This document shows positions 1 to 9,644 of a stretch of DNA of 64,000 bases, one piece after another (positions within the stretch are counted from its first letter, which is position 1; every line of letters begins with the position of its first letter). This DNA is from Echinicola marina. Lineage in GTDB: Bacteria > Bacteroidota > Bacteroidia > Cytophagales > Cyclobacteriaceae. The DNA lies in assembly GCF_020463795.1 (NCBI RefSeq), contig NZ_CP080025.1, positions 1,491,001-1,555,000 on the forward strand. Reading direction: 5' to 3'. A model generated the notes under the pieces. The model made no database searches. It saw only the letters and a list, made by a program, of their open reading frames with translations, and was not told the origin of the DNA. The position numbers were made by a program, and so were the translations under genes.

Positions 1-617
1 AAGATGGTAGGAGGAAGGCTCTTTTTCAAATTGTGTAAAGGTGAGAAATCTTTGTAATCATCACCAATGCGATCATAGCCATAGCCTCCGGGGCCATTGT
101 CAATGACCGGATTGAAAAGGATCAAGGCATCGGGAACACAACTGGTTTTGGCATCATCATTAGGATCATTGAAGCCTGGAATTATGGCTGTTGCAGCAGC
201 CAGATGTCCGCCTGCAGATCCTCCTGCTGCAATGATTCGATTAGGATCTATATTAAACTTTTTCGCATTTTTTCGTATGTACCTAATGGCTGATTTGGCA
301 TCCATCAATGATTCAAAAGGGCTAGTACCATGAATGTTTTTTACCCTGTAATCTACCAAAAAGCATACTAAGCCTCTTTGAGAAAAGTATTGGGCATGGT
401 GTTGAAATTGGTTTTTATTGCCTCCCACCCAGCCCCCTCCAAAGAAGAAAAGCATGGCAGGAGCAGTCTGTGAAGCATTCAAATCAGGTGGATTATAAAC
501 CTCCAAATATAAATTACTGCTGTCTGCAGTTTTGTAGAGATGTGTTTCCTGGGATAGCCCGACTGAATGGAAGGCCATAGAAAAAAGGATGAGAACGGCG
601 AGGGGTTTAAAGTTCAT
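1..617 (-). CDS. alpha/beta-hydrolase (esterase/lipase), C-terminal part cut by window edge
   Basis: Reading the minus strand from the ATG at 617 gives an open frame of about 205 codons that runs off the left edge without a stop. The first ~22 residues look like a secretion signal (MNFKPLAVLILFSMAF, then a hydrophobic run to SQE). The nucleophile elbow is visible as AAGGSAGGHLAA (GxSxG form), and upstream FFFGGGWVGG corresponds to the oxyanion-hole HGGG motif of the hormone-sensitive-lipase/BD-FAE group, with Phe in place of the usual His. The catalytic Asp and His would lie outside the window. It starts 31 nt behind the stop of the M14 peptidase gene, so the two probably share a transcript. 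Likely a secreted carboxylesterase, for example acting on acylated sugars; substrate unknown. Confidence 0.85.
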   Translation of the reverse strand, partial: MNFKPLAVLILFSMAFHSVGLSQETHLYKTADSSNLYLEVYNPPDLNASQTAPAMLFFFGGGWVGGNKNQFQHHAQYFSQRGLVCFLVDYRVKNIHGTSPFESLMDAKSAIRYIRKNAKKFNIDPNRIIAAGGSAGGHLAAATAIIPGFNDPNDDAKTSCVPDALILFNPVIDNGPGGYGYDRIGDDYKDFSPLHNLKKSLPPTI

Positions 618-648
618 TGCATTATGTTTATTGGCAATACTTTGAATA

Positions 649-2175
649 TTACCAAATACTTTGTTTGAGTCCTGTTGCTTCAGGTTTTTTTAGGTTGATC
701 AGGTAGCCGTTGACTACAGCATAAAGTAGTTCGTTATTTTTCTTAAGATAGAAATTAGGGGCACTACCTGCATTGTAGCCACTGGGAATGCTGTCATGTT
801 CATGTAACACCAGGATAGGGAGATCATGAAATGGAGATTCAGGCATATTTTTTAATCTAATGGCCAAGAATCCTTCTTTTAAAAGTTCCAAGGCTTTTTC
901 CCTGTCAAGATCAGAAATATCCACAATACTTTCTTCTGCTAATTTTCCTTCTACATATTCCAAGCCTGAAGCATCGAGTTCTTTATATCCAAAATATACA
1001 GACAGGTCTCCGACATCATCAATTTGACCTTTTACTGCATAGCCATTTTCCATTTCCATGTTTTGCCTTTTAATGCCCAAGTCCAATTGATACTTATTTT
1101 CTCCATCATGGATGGTAACATTTTTTAGGATTAAGTCCATCAGTTTGCGGTCATTGTCCGGGATGCGGAAATAGTCTTCCACTGCATATGCTGTATAATC
1201 CCCGTGGGCAATTTCATATAAGGCATTGAGGATAATCATGAAGTTGAGCTGTCTGATATACTGTTTTTCGGGGTCATTGGGATAGCCTCCTGATTCTATG
1301 AGAATGGTGCTGGTTCCCCATTTTTGGAAGTTGTCACCAAATGCCCTTGGTTCAAAAGCATCATCATATTTGCCCACTTGTTCGGGAATGACTTTTTGGA
1401 GGATCCTATTCATACCTACGATTACCTGCATGGCATTTGCCCTTACATCATTGATTTCAGTTTTGTGATTGAAGGCGGGAGCCAAGACTGAGATGGTTGC
1501 TGGTTTTGCTGTTTGTTCTACATTGTAATAGATCTGCTGATCGTGCAGGTTAAAGCCAAAGCTTGGTGCAAATGCTTCCCTTGCAGCTTTTAAGATGCTG
1601 GCCTCAGGAGACACCTCTTTGATGGCATCCCTGTTGAGGTCGATACCATAGGCATTTCTTCTGGTAAAGACCTCTGCTCCATCAGGGTTAAGCATTGGGA
1701 TAAACCTGATTTTGAGGTTTTTCCTGATCACATTTCTGATAATATTAAAACTGTCATTTTTGGCTTCCAAGAAATTAAAGAGATCAAATAAGGCCATGGT
1801 TGCTGTGCTTTCATCACCGTGCATCTGGGACCAAAGCAATACTTTGGTTTCACCTTCACCAAATTCCAGCTGTTGGATAGAACGTCCTTGTACGGATTTT
1901 CCCAGTTCTTCCACCTTAAAAGCCCCTCTGTGCTTCTTGATCAATGGCTGTATATCCCTGTGCTTAAACCTGCGATGGGTGATGGCCGATTCCCTGGAAG
2001 TTTCAAAGGCTGCATTCAGGGTGGCCGGATTGAGCCGCTGTAATTTGCTTTGTGGTTTCTCGCAGGAAAAGCACAAACATAAAAACAGTAAAATAAAAGG
2101 GACACTTACTTTTGAATTCAGCTTATGTATTTGGGTGAAATGATTTTTGTGCATCTTGTTTTGTTTTTTTGGCAT
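649..2175 (-). CDS. M14-family zinc carboxypeptidase, lipoprotein-like signal
   Basis: 508 residues. The N terminus has a positively charged start, a hydrophobic stretch and a possible lipobox (CLCFSCEK, Cys about residue 38), so it is probably exported and lipid-anchored. The M14 metallocarboxypeptidase core is visible: zinc ligands HGDE (H119, E122) and the third His in FNLHDQ (H211), the substrate-binding NPDG...DLNRD segment (about 163-183), and the catalytic Glu in LIESGGYPN (about E294). About 150 further C-terminal residues form an unassigned domain. A second Met at residue 8 (codon at 2154) could be the true start. It is followed by the esterase gene on the same strand and diverges from the dipeptide epimerase operon, so peptide or muropeptide trimming outside the cytoplasm is a plausible role (inference). 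Confidence 0.85.
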   Translation of the reverse strand: MPKKQNKMHKNHFTQIHKLNSKVSVPFILLFLCLCFSCEKPQSKLQRLNPATLNAAFETSRESAITHRRFKHRDIQPLIKKHRGAFKVEELGKSVQGRSIQQLEFGEGETKVLLWSQMHGDESTATMALFDLFNFLEAKNDSFNIIRNVIRKNLKIRFIPMLNPDGAEVFTRRNAYGIDLNRDAIKEVSPEASILKAAREAFAPSFGFNLHDQQIYYNVEQTAKPATISVLAPAFNHKTEINDVRANAMQVIVGMNRILQKVIPEQVGKYDDAFEPRAFGDNFQKWGTSTILIESGGYPNDPEKQYIRQLNFMIILNALYEIAHGDYTAYAVEDYFRIPDNDRKLMDLILKNVTIHDGENKYQLDLGIKRQNMEMENGYAVKGQIDDVGDLSVYFGYKELDASGLEYVEGKLAEESIVDISDLDREKALELLKEGFLAIRLKNMPESPFHDLPILVLHEHDSIPSGYNAGSAPNFYLKKNNELLYAVVNGYLINLKKPEATGLKQSIW

Positions 2176-2364
2176 GGCATTTCATCAAATCAAGGATGAA
2201 ATTACTTTAGTAAGCCTGTTTTTTCGATCACTGAAATCAGTGAAATTAAGCGAAATGCTTTATAGTCAGGTATAGGAAATTATAAATCACTTTTTATTGT
2301 CAATCAAAATACTAAACTTAATGCATATATAATATGGAATCACTCGAATAAACCCCAATATATC

Positions 2365-3378
2365 ATGAGGCTACAAGTCTTTATCAAACAGCTTCCATTG
2401 AAGCATACCTTTACCATAGCACATCAAAGTAGGGATGTGCAGGAGACCCTTATTGTCAAATTGGAAGATGGAGGGCTATTTGGACTGGGGGAGTCCACTA
2501 CCAATCCGTTTTATGGGATGACAGTGGAAAATATGGGGGCTGCTTTGGAGGCGGCAAGGCCAGTAGTAGAAAAAGGAGATTGGGAAAGTCCCGAGCAACT
2601 TTGGGAAATGTGTAAGGATATTTTTGCTAGGAACCCCTTTGCCCAATGTGCCTTGGATTTGGCTGCATGGGATCTTTTTACCAAGAAGCAAGGCCTCAAA
2701 CTTTATGAATACCTCAAACTGGACCCTGCGACTATACCGACTACCAATTTTACCATAGGAATAGCCAGTACAGAGAAAATGGTTGAAAAGATGAAAGAGC
2801 TGGATTGGCCTATCTATAAGATCAAACTGGGAACGGATCATGATATGGAAATCATCAGGGAGCTCAGAAAGCATACAGATGCAATATTTAGGATAGATGC
2901 CAACTGTGCCTGGACGGCTGATCAGGCAATCACTTATTCTTCAGAACTGCAAAAACTCAATGTAGAGTTTATGGAGCAGCCCTTGGGCAAAGATGATATG
3001 GAAGGGATGAAGGAAGTTTATCAACATAGTAAGTTGCCTGTGATAGCAGATGAAAGTTGTATTGTAGAAGCAGATGTGGAGAAATGTCATGGACTTTTTC
3101 ATGGTATTAATGTAAAGCTGGTTAAGGCTGGAGGGATTACTCCGGGGCTTAGGATGTTATACAAAGCCAAGAAGTTAGGTATGAAAACGATGGTAGGTTG
3201 TATGACCGAATCTTCGGTGGGGATTTCAGCGATTGCCCATATCGCTCCATTATTGGATTATGTGGATATGGATGGGGCCATGCTTTTGTCCAAGGACATA
3301 GCCACGGGAGTTACCATAGTGCCCGGAAGGGTCACTTTTCCTGAGGGACCGGGGATTGGAGCAAAGCTTTTGGATTAA
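2365..3378 (+). CDS. dipeptide epimerase (L-Ala-D/L-Glu epimerase type), enolase superfamily
   Basis: 337 residues, the usual length for the muconate-lactonizing subgroup. Acid/base lysines sit in YKIKLG (K152, K154); metal ligands are D178 (RIDAN), E204 (EQPL) and D229 (ADES); the opposite-face lysine lies in NVKLVKAGG (K251/K254). A C-terminal DMDG (D301, D303) matches the DxD motif that binds the amino group of dipeptides in this family, which separates it from muconate cycloisomerases. Family knowledge: these enzymes epimerise L-Ala-D-Glu from recycled murein peptide to L-Ala-L-Glu in the cytoplasm. The next gene starts 35 nt downstream on the same strand. Exact dipeptide preference cannot be read from the sequence. 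Confidence 0.88.
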   Translation: MRLQVFIKQLPLKHTFTIAHQSRDVQETLIVKLEDGGLFGLGESTTNPFYGMTVENMGAALEAARPVVEKGDWESPEQLWEMCKDIFARNPFAQCALDLAAWDLFTKKQGLKLYEYLKLDPATIPTTNFTIGIASTEKMVEKMKELDWPIYKIKLGTDHDMEIIRELRKHTDAIFRIDANCAWTADQAITYSSELQKLNVEFMEQPLGKDDMEGMKEVYQHSKLPVIADESCIVEADVEKCHGLFHGINVKLVKAGGITPGLRMLYKAKKLGMKTMVGCMTESSVGISAIAHIAPLLDYVDMDGAMLLSKDIATGVTIVPGRVTFPEGPGIGAKLLD

Positions 3379-3413
3379 ATTATTTTTAGGTAAACTGGTA
3401 ATTTGGGACTTAA

Positions 3414-4472
3414 ATGCAACACCATTCAATCTCGCATAAAATAGGCCGTACTATTCCCTGGCAAGGGAAAGATTACCTGTATTTTAGTGGAACGGCTTAT
3501 TTAGGGATGGGAAGTGTGCCTGAATTTGAGGAGATGATCATGGCGGGCTTGGTGCAGTATGGGCCAAATCATGGGGCCAGTAGGTTTAGTAATGTACAGC
3601 TTCAGGTTTATGAGGAACTTGAGGAGTATTTTGCTGCTGAATCAGGGGCGCCATATGCCGCTTTATTGAGCAGTGGTTTTATGGCAGGGTATATTTGTCA
3701 CAGCATATTGGGAGAAATATGTGATGAGTTATGGCCTGCTCCAGATGCCCACCCTGCTATATTGCCCAATAACCTTGATGTAGATATAAATTGCGCTTTT
3801 GGGGATTTTGCCCAGAACTGCATTAAAAAAAGCCATACTTGTGAAGGTAAGACCATAGGTATTTTATGCAACGCCGTGGACACCATAAAACCTGCTATTC
3901 ATGATTTTCAGTGGGTGGAAAGACTGTCTTCGGCAAATGACTACTATTTGCTGATAGATGATAGTCATGCTTTTGGGATTTTTGGAAAAGGTATTTTTGG
4001 AACCTATGCAGTATGGAAAGAGCTTCCAGTAAAATTGATAGTGACAGGATCCCTTGGAAAAGCGCTGGCTACTCCAGCAGGGGTAATTTTGGGAGAAGCG
4101 GCCTTTGTGGCTAAGGTAAAAAATAGCACTATATTCAGAGGGGCTTCTCCTGCTGCGCCAGGCAATTGTCAGGCATTCTTGCGGGCAGACAGGCTTTTTT
4201 TCCGTCAGCAGCAATCGCTAAGAGAGAATATGTCATATGTTTTTGATAAAATCAAAGACTTACAGGGATTACGCTTTGAGCAGGATTTTCCCGTTATCAC
4301 TTTTGAAAACACAGGATTTGCAGGACCATTGCTAGAAGCAGGGGTACTTATTTCTTCATTTTCATATCCCAGACCCGAAGATCCTCCTGTAGATAGAATC
4401 ATCCTTTCAGCTTACCATAGAAGAGAGGATTTGGATTTTTTAGTTGATCAGCTGTGTCAATTATTAAGGTGA
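3414..4472 (+). CDS. PLP-dependent alpha-oxoamine-synthase-like (BioF/Kbl fold) enzyme
   Basis: 352 residues with the fold-type I signature of 8-amino-7-oxononanoate synthase / 2-amino-3-ketobutyrate CoA ligase relatives: N-terminal NHGASRFSNV, the PLP ring-nitrogen Asp and following His in LLIDDSHAFG (about 180-189), and the Schiff-base lysine in TGSLGKALATPAG (K216). It is shorter than typical BioF (about 385) and has no bio genes nearby. It lies 35 nt behind the dipeptide epimerase, so it is probably co-transcribed and may act on an amino acid released from the epimerised dipeptide (inference). Function as aminotransferase or acyl-CoA condensing enzyme cannot be decided here; a biotin role is not supported by context. 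Confidence 0.75.
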   Translation: MQHHSISHKIGRTIPWQGKDYLYFSGTAYLGMGSVPEFEEMIMAGLVQYGPNHGASRFSNVQLQVYEELEEYFAAESGAPYAALLSSGFMAGYICHSILGEICDELWPAPDAHPAILPNNLDVDINCAFGDFAQNCIKKSHTCEGKTIGILCNAVDTIKPAIHDFQWVERLSSANDYYLLIDDSHAFGIFGKGIFGTYAVWKELPVKLIVTGSLGKALATPAGVILGEAAFVAKVKNSTIFRGASPAAPGNCQAFLRADRLFFRQQQSLRENMSYVFDKIKDLQGLRFEQDFPVITFENTGFAGPLLEAGVLISSFSYPRPEDPPVDRIILSAYHRREDLDFLVDQLCQLLR

Positions 4473-4903
4473 TGTGACCTGTTTTTTGAGCTGAAAATTT
4501 TTTAGTTTTTTTTAAGTGATTTAACAAATTATTTTACACTAACGGAAATTTTGAAAAAAAAGGGGTAAAAAAAATAGCTATGCAACAGTAGGTACTGAAA
4601 GCCAATTTTAGCTGGATTTATCTTTCATATAATTTCAAATGAATTAGCATTTACACAGATTTTATTGTAATTTTTTATATGTAAAAAATTGTAAATCAAA
4701 TAGTTAAAATATTGTTTCTGGTGTTTTTTGGAGGTGGTAAAAATATTATAGTTTGTTTAGGTCGTTTGCAAAAAAAATAGGTAAGTATTCTTATAGTTAA
4801 CAGAATTTATATATTATTCAATATGGAAAAATGTAATTATTTATATTTAAAAGTGTTAAAAATACTTTATATTTAGCTTAGTATATTAAATTAAATAATC
4901 CCT
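4473..4903. other. AT-rich intergenic leader of the susCD pair
   Basis: 431 bases, very AT-rich, between the PLP enzyme and susC. No ORF, tRNA or clear hairpin is seen. Its size suggests it holds the susC promoter and a long leader. The only weak -7 candidate is the TATATTTA string at 4868-4875, which misses the final G of TAnnTTTG and lacks a convincing -33 partner. Confidence 0.4.
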
Positions 4904-7900
4904 ATGAACAAAAATCTACAATCCCTGATGGTATTTGTGATGCTGCTGTTCAGTCAGACAGTATTAGCACAAACCAAGACGATTTCAGGAACGGTTACAG
5001 ATGCGGGTGATGGAATGGCCATTCCCGGGGTAAACGTTTTTCTGAAAGGTACTACGAACGGTACTTCCACCGATTTGGATGGCAAGTATAATTTAGCCAA
5101 TGTCCCAGAAGATGGTACACTGGTTTTTTCTTTTATTGGTTATGTTTCCCAAGAGGTTGCTGCAGCTGGGAAAAACACCATAGATATAAGTTTGGCTCAA
5201 GACACTGAAGAATTGGGCGAAGTGGTGGTAACCGCTTTGGGTATCAGTAAGGAAAAGGAAAAGCTGGGCTACTCCGTGACGGAAGTGGGCAGCGAGAGCT
5301 TAAACAAAGCCCGTGAAACGAATGTCGCTAATTCACTAGCTGGCCGCGTAGCGGGTTTGGTGGTGAAAGGAACAAGTAGTGGCCCTGGAGGTACTTCTAA
5401 GGTCACTTTGAGAGGGATACCTAGTATCAGTGGTTCAGGCTCTCCTTTATATGTGATCAATGGTGTGCCGATGGATAACTCCCAAAGAGGATCGGCAGGT
5501 CAATGGGGCGGTAGTGATAATGGTGATGGAATTGGTAACCTGAGTCCAGATGATATAGAGTCCATGACCGTTTTGAAAGGACAGGCGGCTTCTGCACTTT
5601 ATGGTACCAGGGCTTCCAATGGTGTAATCATGATCACGACTAAAAAAGGTTCTAAAGGAGATGATTGGTCATTGAATTATACCTTAAACTATATGGCTGA
5701 AAAGGCGGTAGACTTTACTGATTTCCAGCAGGTATATGGTCAGGGTACAGGGGGAAATAAACCGGGCAGTGCAGATGAGGCAAAGACCACAGGAAGGTTG
5801 GCCTGGGGTGCTATGATGGATGGAAGTTCTGTAATTGGCTTTGATGGCAATCAGTACACTTACAGCCCAGCTTCTGAAAACTATATTGATTTTTACAGAA
5901 CAGGTTCTAACCTGACCAACACGGTGTCTATTTCCAAAGGTTTTGCAGATGGTTCATTTAGATTTTCCTATTCAAATTTGAATGCACAATCCATCGTTCC
6001 TAACAGTGATGTAAACAGGAATACCTTTAACCTCAGTGTTGAGCAGAATATTTCAGATAAGATCAATATTTCTGCCATGGTCAACTATATCGATCAGCGT
6101 TCTGAAAATATTCCTTTCTTGAGTGATGGTCCTAAAAACCCAAACAACTTCCTGTTCTTGGCGCCAAATATTGACCATAATATCTTTGCTCCTGGCTATG
6201 ATGAAGCGACCGGTGCTGAGACTGTTTTCAGTGATGATATCTATGTAACCAATCCTTATTTTATCACCAATCAAGGTGTAAATGACTTGGGAAGAAGAAG
6301 AATGATTACGGCTATTTCTGCAAAATATAGCTTTACGGAAAAAATCTATGCCATGTTAAGAATGGGTAATGATGTTTCCAATGATAAAGTTTTTAGTGTA
6401 GATCCCTATGGAATGGCTTATACCAATAATTTGCAAGGGGGGCTTTCTGGAAGAGGACAGTCTGAAAGATCAGAGCTAAATGTGGATGCTATTTTTGGGG
6501 CCCAGGTGGATTTGACCCAAGATATAGATTTGGATGCCATTGTAGGAGCAAGTGTTAGAAACAACAAATATGAAACTGTAGGAGTAGGTGGTAGTAGATT
6601 TGTGCTTCCTTATCTATATTCTCCTTTTAACGTGGAGGCATTTTCCAGATCTTATGATTATGATGAAAGAGAAGTTCATTCTGCGTATTACTCACTGGAT
6701 TTTGGGTATAAAGACTTTTTGACTTTAACTACAACGGGTAGGTATGATACCTATAGTACCCTAGCTCCTATGAAGGATACAGGGATATTTACTACTTCAG
6801 TAACTGGAGCATTTATATTTGACAGATTATTGGATATCCCAGCGATGGATTTTGGGAAGCTTAGAGCATCTTATGCAGTAACAAGTGGTCAACCTTATGC
6901 AGCTTATTTGACCAAGTTTTATTATACCTCAGCAAATGCATATGCAGGTGTTCCTGCAGGTTCTTCTCCATTGACTTTACCCAATCAGAACTTAAAGCCA
7001 TATACAACAGATGAGATTGAGATTGGTTTGGATGTAAGTTTTTTCAAGGGACGACTAGCCTTTGATGTAGCTTATTATGATAAAACTACCCATAGGGAAA
7101 TTATGGATGCCAATTTGAGTATTACATCAGGATTTAATAGTTATACTGTGGCTACAGGTTCTATCAATAACAAAGGTTTGGAAGTATTGGTGACTGGCGT
7201 ACCTGTAAGGAATAATGACTTCAGCTGGACGACTTCCTTTAATATGACCAGTATGAAAAATAAGGTACTCAGCACAGATAATAATAATAATCCTATAAAC
7301 TTGGGACAAAATAGGGCTACTTTGGGCAATGCTGTTACGGCTTTCGTAGTGGGAGAAGCTGGACCTCAGATCAGGGCTTATGATTATGCTTATGATGATG
7401 ATGGCAATATCATGGTAGACGAGGCAGGACTGCCCATTAGAGGAGAACTGAAAAATTGGGGTTCTGTATTGCCTACTTTCTATGGTGGTTGGAATAACGA
7501 ATTCAGCTATAAAGGAATTAATATGTCTTTCTTGATCGATTATAGCTATGGCAATAAAGTGCTGTCGGCTACTGAATTCTATTCCCATTTCAGGGGATTG
7601 CATAAAAACACCCTTGTGGGAAGAGAAGGAGGCGTGACCAATGATGGAGTTACGGCCAGTGCCGAAGATTATTATAGGGCTTTGGCGCAGAATGTTACCT
7701 CTACTAGTGTGGTAGACGGGGATTATATCAAGTTGAGACAATTTACACTTGGTTATTCTTTACCGTCCAAAATATTTGCCAATACACCAGTATTGAAAGG
7801 TTTGGACATTTCCTTCGTGGCCAGAAACCTGGCGATTCTTATGCGAAAAGCGGATAATATAGATCCTGAGGCCAACTTTGGGTCCAATATTAATTATATT

Positions 7901-7969
7901 GGTATAGAAGGTACCAGTTTGCCTAGCACCAGATCTTTCGGGTTTAACCTTAACTTTAAATTGAATTGA
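4904..7969 (+). CDS. SusC/RagA-type TonB-linked outer-membrane receptor
   Basis: 1021 residues. A signal peptide ends about residue 22 (SQTVLAQ), followed by a carboxypeptidase-regulatory-like beta-sandwich (TISGTVTDAGDG... to about residue 95), a DELGEVVVTAL-like TonB box region (EELGEVVVTALGIS, about 101-115), the plug domain (VAGLVVKGT...VLKGQAASALYG) and a 22-strand-type barrel ending in FGFNLNFKLN with a terminal hydrophobic/aromatic pattern. SusC receptors import oligomers across the outer membrane with a SusD lipoprotein lid; the partner gene follows after 2 nt. No glycoside hydrolase or sigma/anti-sigma pair is adjacent, so the substrate (glycan or peptide) is not indicated. Confidence 0.95.
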   Translation: MNKNLQSLMVFVMLLFSQTVLAQTKTISGTVTDAGDGMAIPGVNVFLKGTTNGTSTDLDGKYNLANVPEDGTLVFSFIGYVSQEVAAAGKNTIDISLAQDTEELGEVVVTALGISKEKEKLGYSVTEVGSESLNKARETNVANSLAGRVAGLVVKGTSSGPGGTSKVTLRGIPSISGSGSPLYVINGVPMDNSQRGSAGQWGGSDNGDGIGNLSPDDIESMTVLKGQAASALYGTRASNGVIMITTKKGSKGDDWSLNYTLNYMAEKAVDFTDFQQVYGQGTGGNKPGSADEAKTTGRLAWGAMMDGSSVIGFDGNQYTYSPASENYIDFYRTGSNLTNTVSISKGFADGSFRFSYSNLNAQSIVPNSDVNRNTFNLSVEQNISDKINISAMVNYIDQRSENIPFLSDGPKNPNNFLFLAPNIDHNIFAPGYDEATGAETVFSDDIYVTNPYFITNQGVNDLGRRRMITAISAKYSFTEKIYAMLRMGNDVSNDKVFSVDPYGMAYTNNLQGGLSGRGQSERSELNVDAIFGAQVDLTQDIDLDAIVGASVRNNKYETVGVGGSRFVLPYLYSPFNVEAFSRSYDYDEREVHSAYYSLDFGYKDFLTLTTTGRYDTYSTLAPMKDTGIFTTSVTGAFIFDRLLDIPAMDFGKLRASYAVTSGQPYAAYLTKFYYTSANAYAGVPAGSSPLTLPNQNLKPYTTDEIEIGLDVSFFKGRLAFDVAYYDKTTHREIMDANLSITSGFNSYTVATGSINNKGLEVLVTGVPVRNNDFSWTTSFNMTSMKNKVLSTDNNNNPINLGQNRATLGNAVTAFVVGEAGPQIRAYDYAYDDDGNIMVDEAGLPIRGELKNWGSVLPTFYGGWNNEFSYKGINMSFLIDYSYGNKVLSATEFYSHFRGLHKNTLVGREGGVTNDGVTASAEDYYRALAQNVTSTSVVDGDYIKLRQFTLGYSLPSKIFANTPVLKGLDISFVARNLAILMRKADNIDPEANFGSNINYIGIEGTSLPSTRSFGFNLNFKLN

Positions 7970-7971
7970 TC

Positions 7972-9573
7972 ATGAAAAGATATATATCCTTATTCTTAAC
8001 AGGATTATTGCTGGCAGTCTCTGCCTGTGATGATAATTTTGAAGATATCAATACCGACCCCAACCGAGCGGACGGTAATTTGTTTGATCCCAACCTGATT
8101 TTGCCAACCGTGTCCTATAACTACGGAAATATGGTGACAGGTTATACAGGTTCCATACTTTTCCAAAGTATGTGGGTACAGGTTTTAGCTTCTACCACTA
8201 CCGGTGGGGCCAATTACTATTCCAATGGTGACAAATATGTGGCCTCTGTAAATACCAACAGTTATATTCAAAGCGTTTGGGGCGATGGCTATTCTGCTGC
8301 TTCCAGGATTTACCAGATGCAATCTTTGGCTCAGCAAAAGGGAATGACCAATTTAGATGCTGTGGGGCAAATCATGAAGATTTTGACCCTGTCCTTTGTT
8401 TCAGATATTTATGGTGATATACCTTATACTGAAGCTTTGCAAGCTGAAAATGGCATTACACAGCCCACTTATGATGCTCAGGATGCACTCTATATGAACA
8501 TGTTGGAGGATCTTGATGGAGCGCTGAGTGCTTTGGGTACTGGTTCTGATGCCATTACCAATGATGTGATCTATGACGGGGATATTGCAAAATGGAAAAA
8601 ATTCGGTTATTCATTGATGCTTAAGATGGCCATGAGATTGGTTAATGTGGATGCTACCACTGCCCAGACTTATGTACAAAAGGCCGTTGCTGGTGGGGTA
8701 TTTGCTTCCACTGCGGATGAAGCTGTTTTGGTGTCGGACCAAACCAATGGCTATGCCAATTCCAGCGCTAATGCCCTGAATACGGTGGATGATGTGTATG
8801 AGGTGCGTTGGTCTGATAATCTGATTAATTTTATGAAGGCCGTGGATGATCCAAGGCTTCCCGTGATTGCCGAAGTGCCACCAGCTGGATTGGCAGCCAA
8901 TAGAAACGGTAATGTGGTTGGTGATAATGATCCGGCTGTACAAATAGGTTTGCCAAATGGTTATGACCTTAAAGGTGGGGATACGGACATTGTGAACGAG
9001 CCTAATTATCCAGGCGCTACTGGTTCTGGGGATGATGTAGCACCAATAGGCGCCTATTCCAGACCAACTGCGATTTACAGGGATAGAGACGCTCCTATAT
9101 TTGTGTTGACCTATGCAGAGGTGGAGCTATTATTGGCTGATGCGGCTTTGAGAGGTTATAGTACACCGATGACTGCTGCTGAACATTATAGAGCAGGTGT
9201 GATCGCTGCCATGACCAGTATTGGAAAATTTGGTGGTGGAGCAGTAAGTGCGTCAGATGCAGTGAGCTTTGCTGATGCCAATCCATTAGATATGAGCACT
9301 ACTGAGAATGGATTGAAAATGGTCAATGAGCAGATCTGGGCTACTACAGGTGTGATGGTTAACTTTGTGGAATCTTGGAATAACTGGAAAAGATCAGGTT
9401 ATCCTGAATTGACTCCAGTGACCTATACAGGTAGTTTCTCTCCAGGCCAAATTCCTAGAAGACAGCTTTATCCAGCTTCAGAAAGTACAACTAACCCTTC
9501 TAGCTTAGCTGATGCGATTGCCAGAATGGGTGGCGACACGTGGACTACAAAAGTTTGGTGGGATGTCCAATAG
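7972..9573 (+). CDS. SusD-like nutrient-binding lipoprotein
   Basis: 533 residues from the ATG at 7972; an in-frame TTG at 7966 overlaps the susC stop and is less likely. MKRYISLFLTGLLLAVSACDD has a clear lipobox, and the CDDNFEDINTDPN start is typical of the SusD-like group that pairs with SusC. Tetratricopeptide-like helices follow (for example LMLKMAMRLVNVDA) and a late motif FVLTYAEVELLLADAALRG matches the conserved SusD helix. It acts at the cell surface as the hinged lid of the SusC channel. Translation is probably coupled to susC (2-nt gap), and a strong hairpin with a T tract ends the unit at 9604-9632. Confidence 0.94.
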   Translation: MKRYISLFLTGLLLAVSACDDNFEDINTDPNRADGNLFDPNLILPTVSYNYGNMVTGYTGSILFQSMWVQVLASTTTGGANYYSNGDKYVASVNTNSYIQSVWGDGYSAASRIYQMQSLAQQKGMTNLDAVGQIMKILTLSFVSDIYGDIPYTEALQAENGITQPTYDAQDALYMNMLEDLDGALSALGTGSDAITNDVIYDGDIAKWKKFGYSLMLKMAMRLVNVDATTAQTYVQKAVAGGVFASTADEAVLVSDQTNGYANSSANALNTVDDVYEVRWSDNLINFMKAVDDPRLPVIAEVPPAGLAANRNGNVVGDNDPAVQIGLPNGYDLKGGDTDIVNEPNYPGATGSGDDVAPIGAYSRPTAIYRDRDAPIFVLTYAEVELLLADAALRGYSTPMTAAEHYRAGVIAAMTSIGKFGGGAVSASDAVSFADANPLDMSTTENGLKMVNEQIWATTGVMVNFVESWNNWKRSGYPELTPVTYTGSFSPGQIPRRQLYPASESTTNPSSLADAIARMGGDTWTTKVWWDVQ

Positions 9574-9603
9574 ACATCCGATCATAATGATTTGAATAAA
9601 TAC

Positions 9604-9632
9604 AAAAGGAGGGCCGAAACCCTCCTTTTTTT
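9604..9632 (+). terminator. rho-independent terminator of susCD
   Basis: Ten-bp stem AAAAGGAGGG / CCCTCCTTTT around a CCGAAA loop, followed by a run of T. The A tract on the 5' side means it may also stop transcription from the convergent gene at 9645-10784. Confidence 0.85.
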
Positions 9633-9644
9633 GATATGGTTGAT

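Noticed and set aside
7966-9573. SusD start at the TTG at 7966
   Set aside because: The ATG at 7972 gives the canonical lipoprotein signal and avoids overlapping the susC stop.
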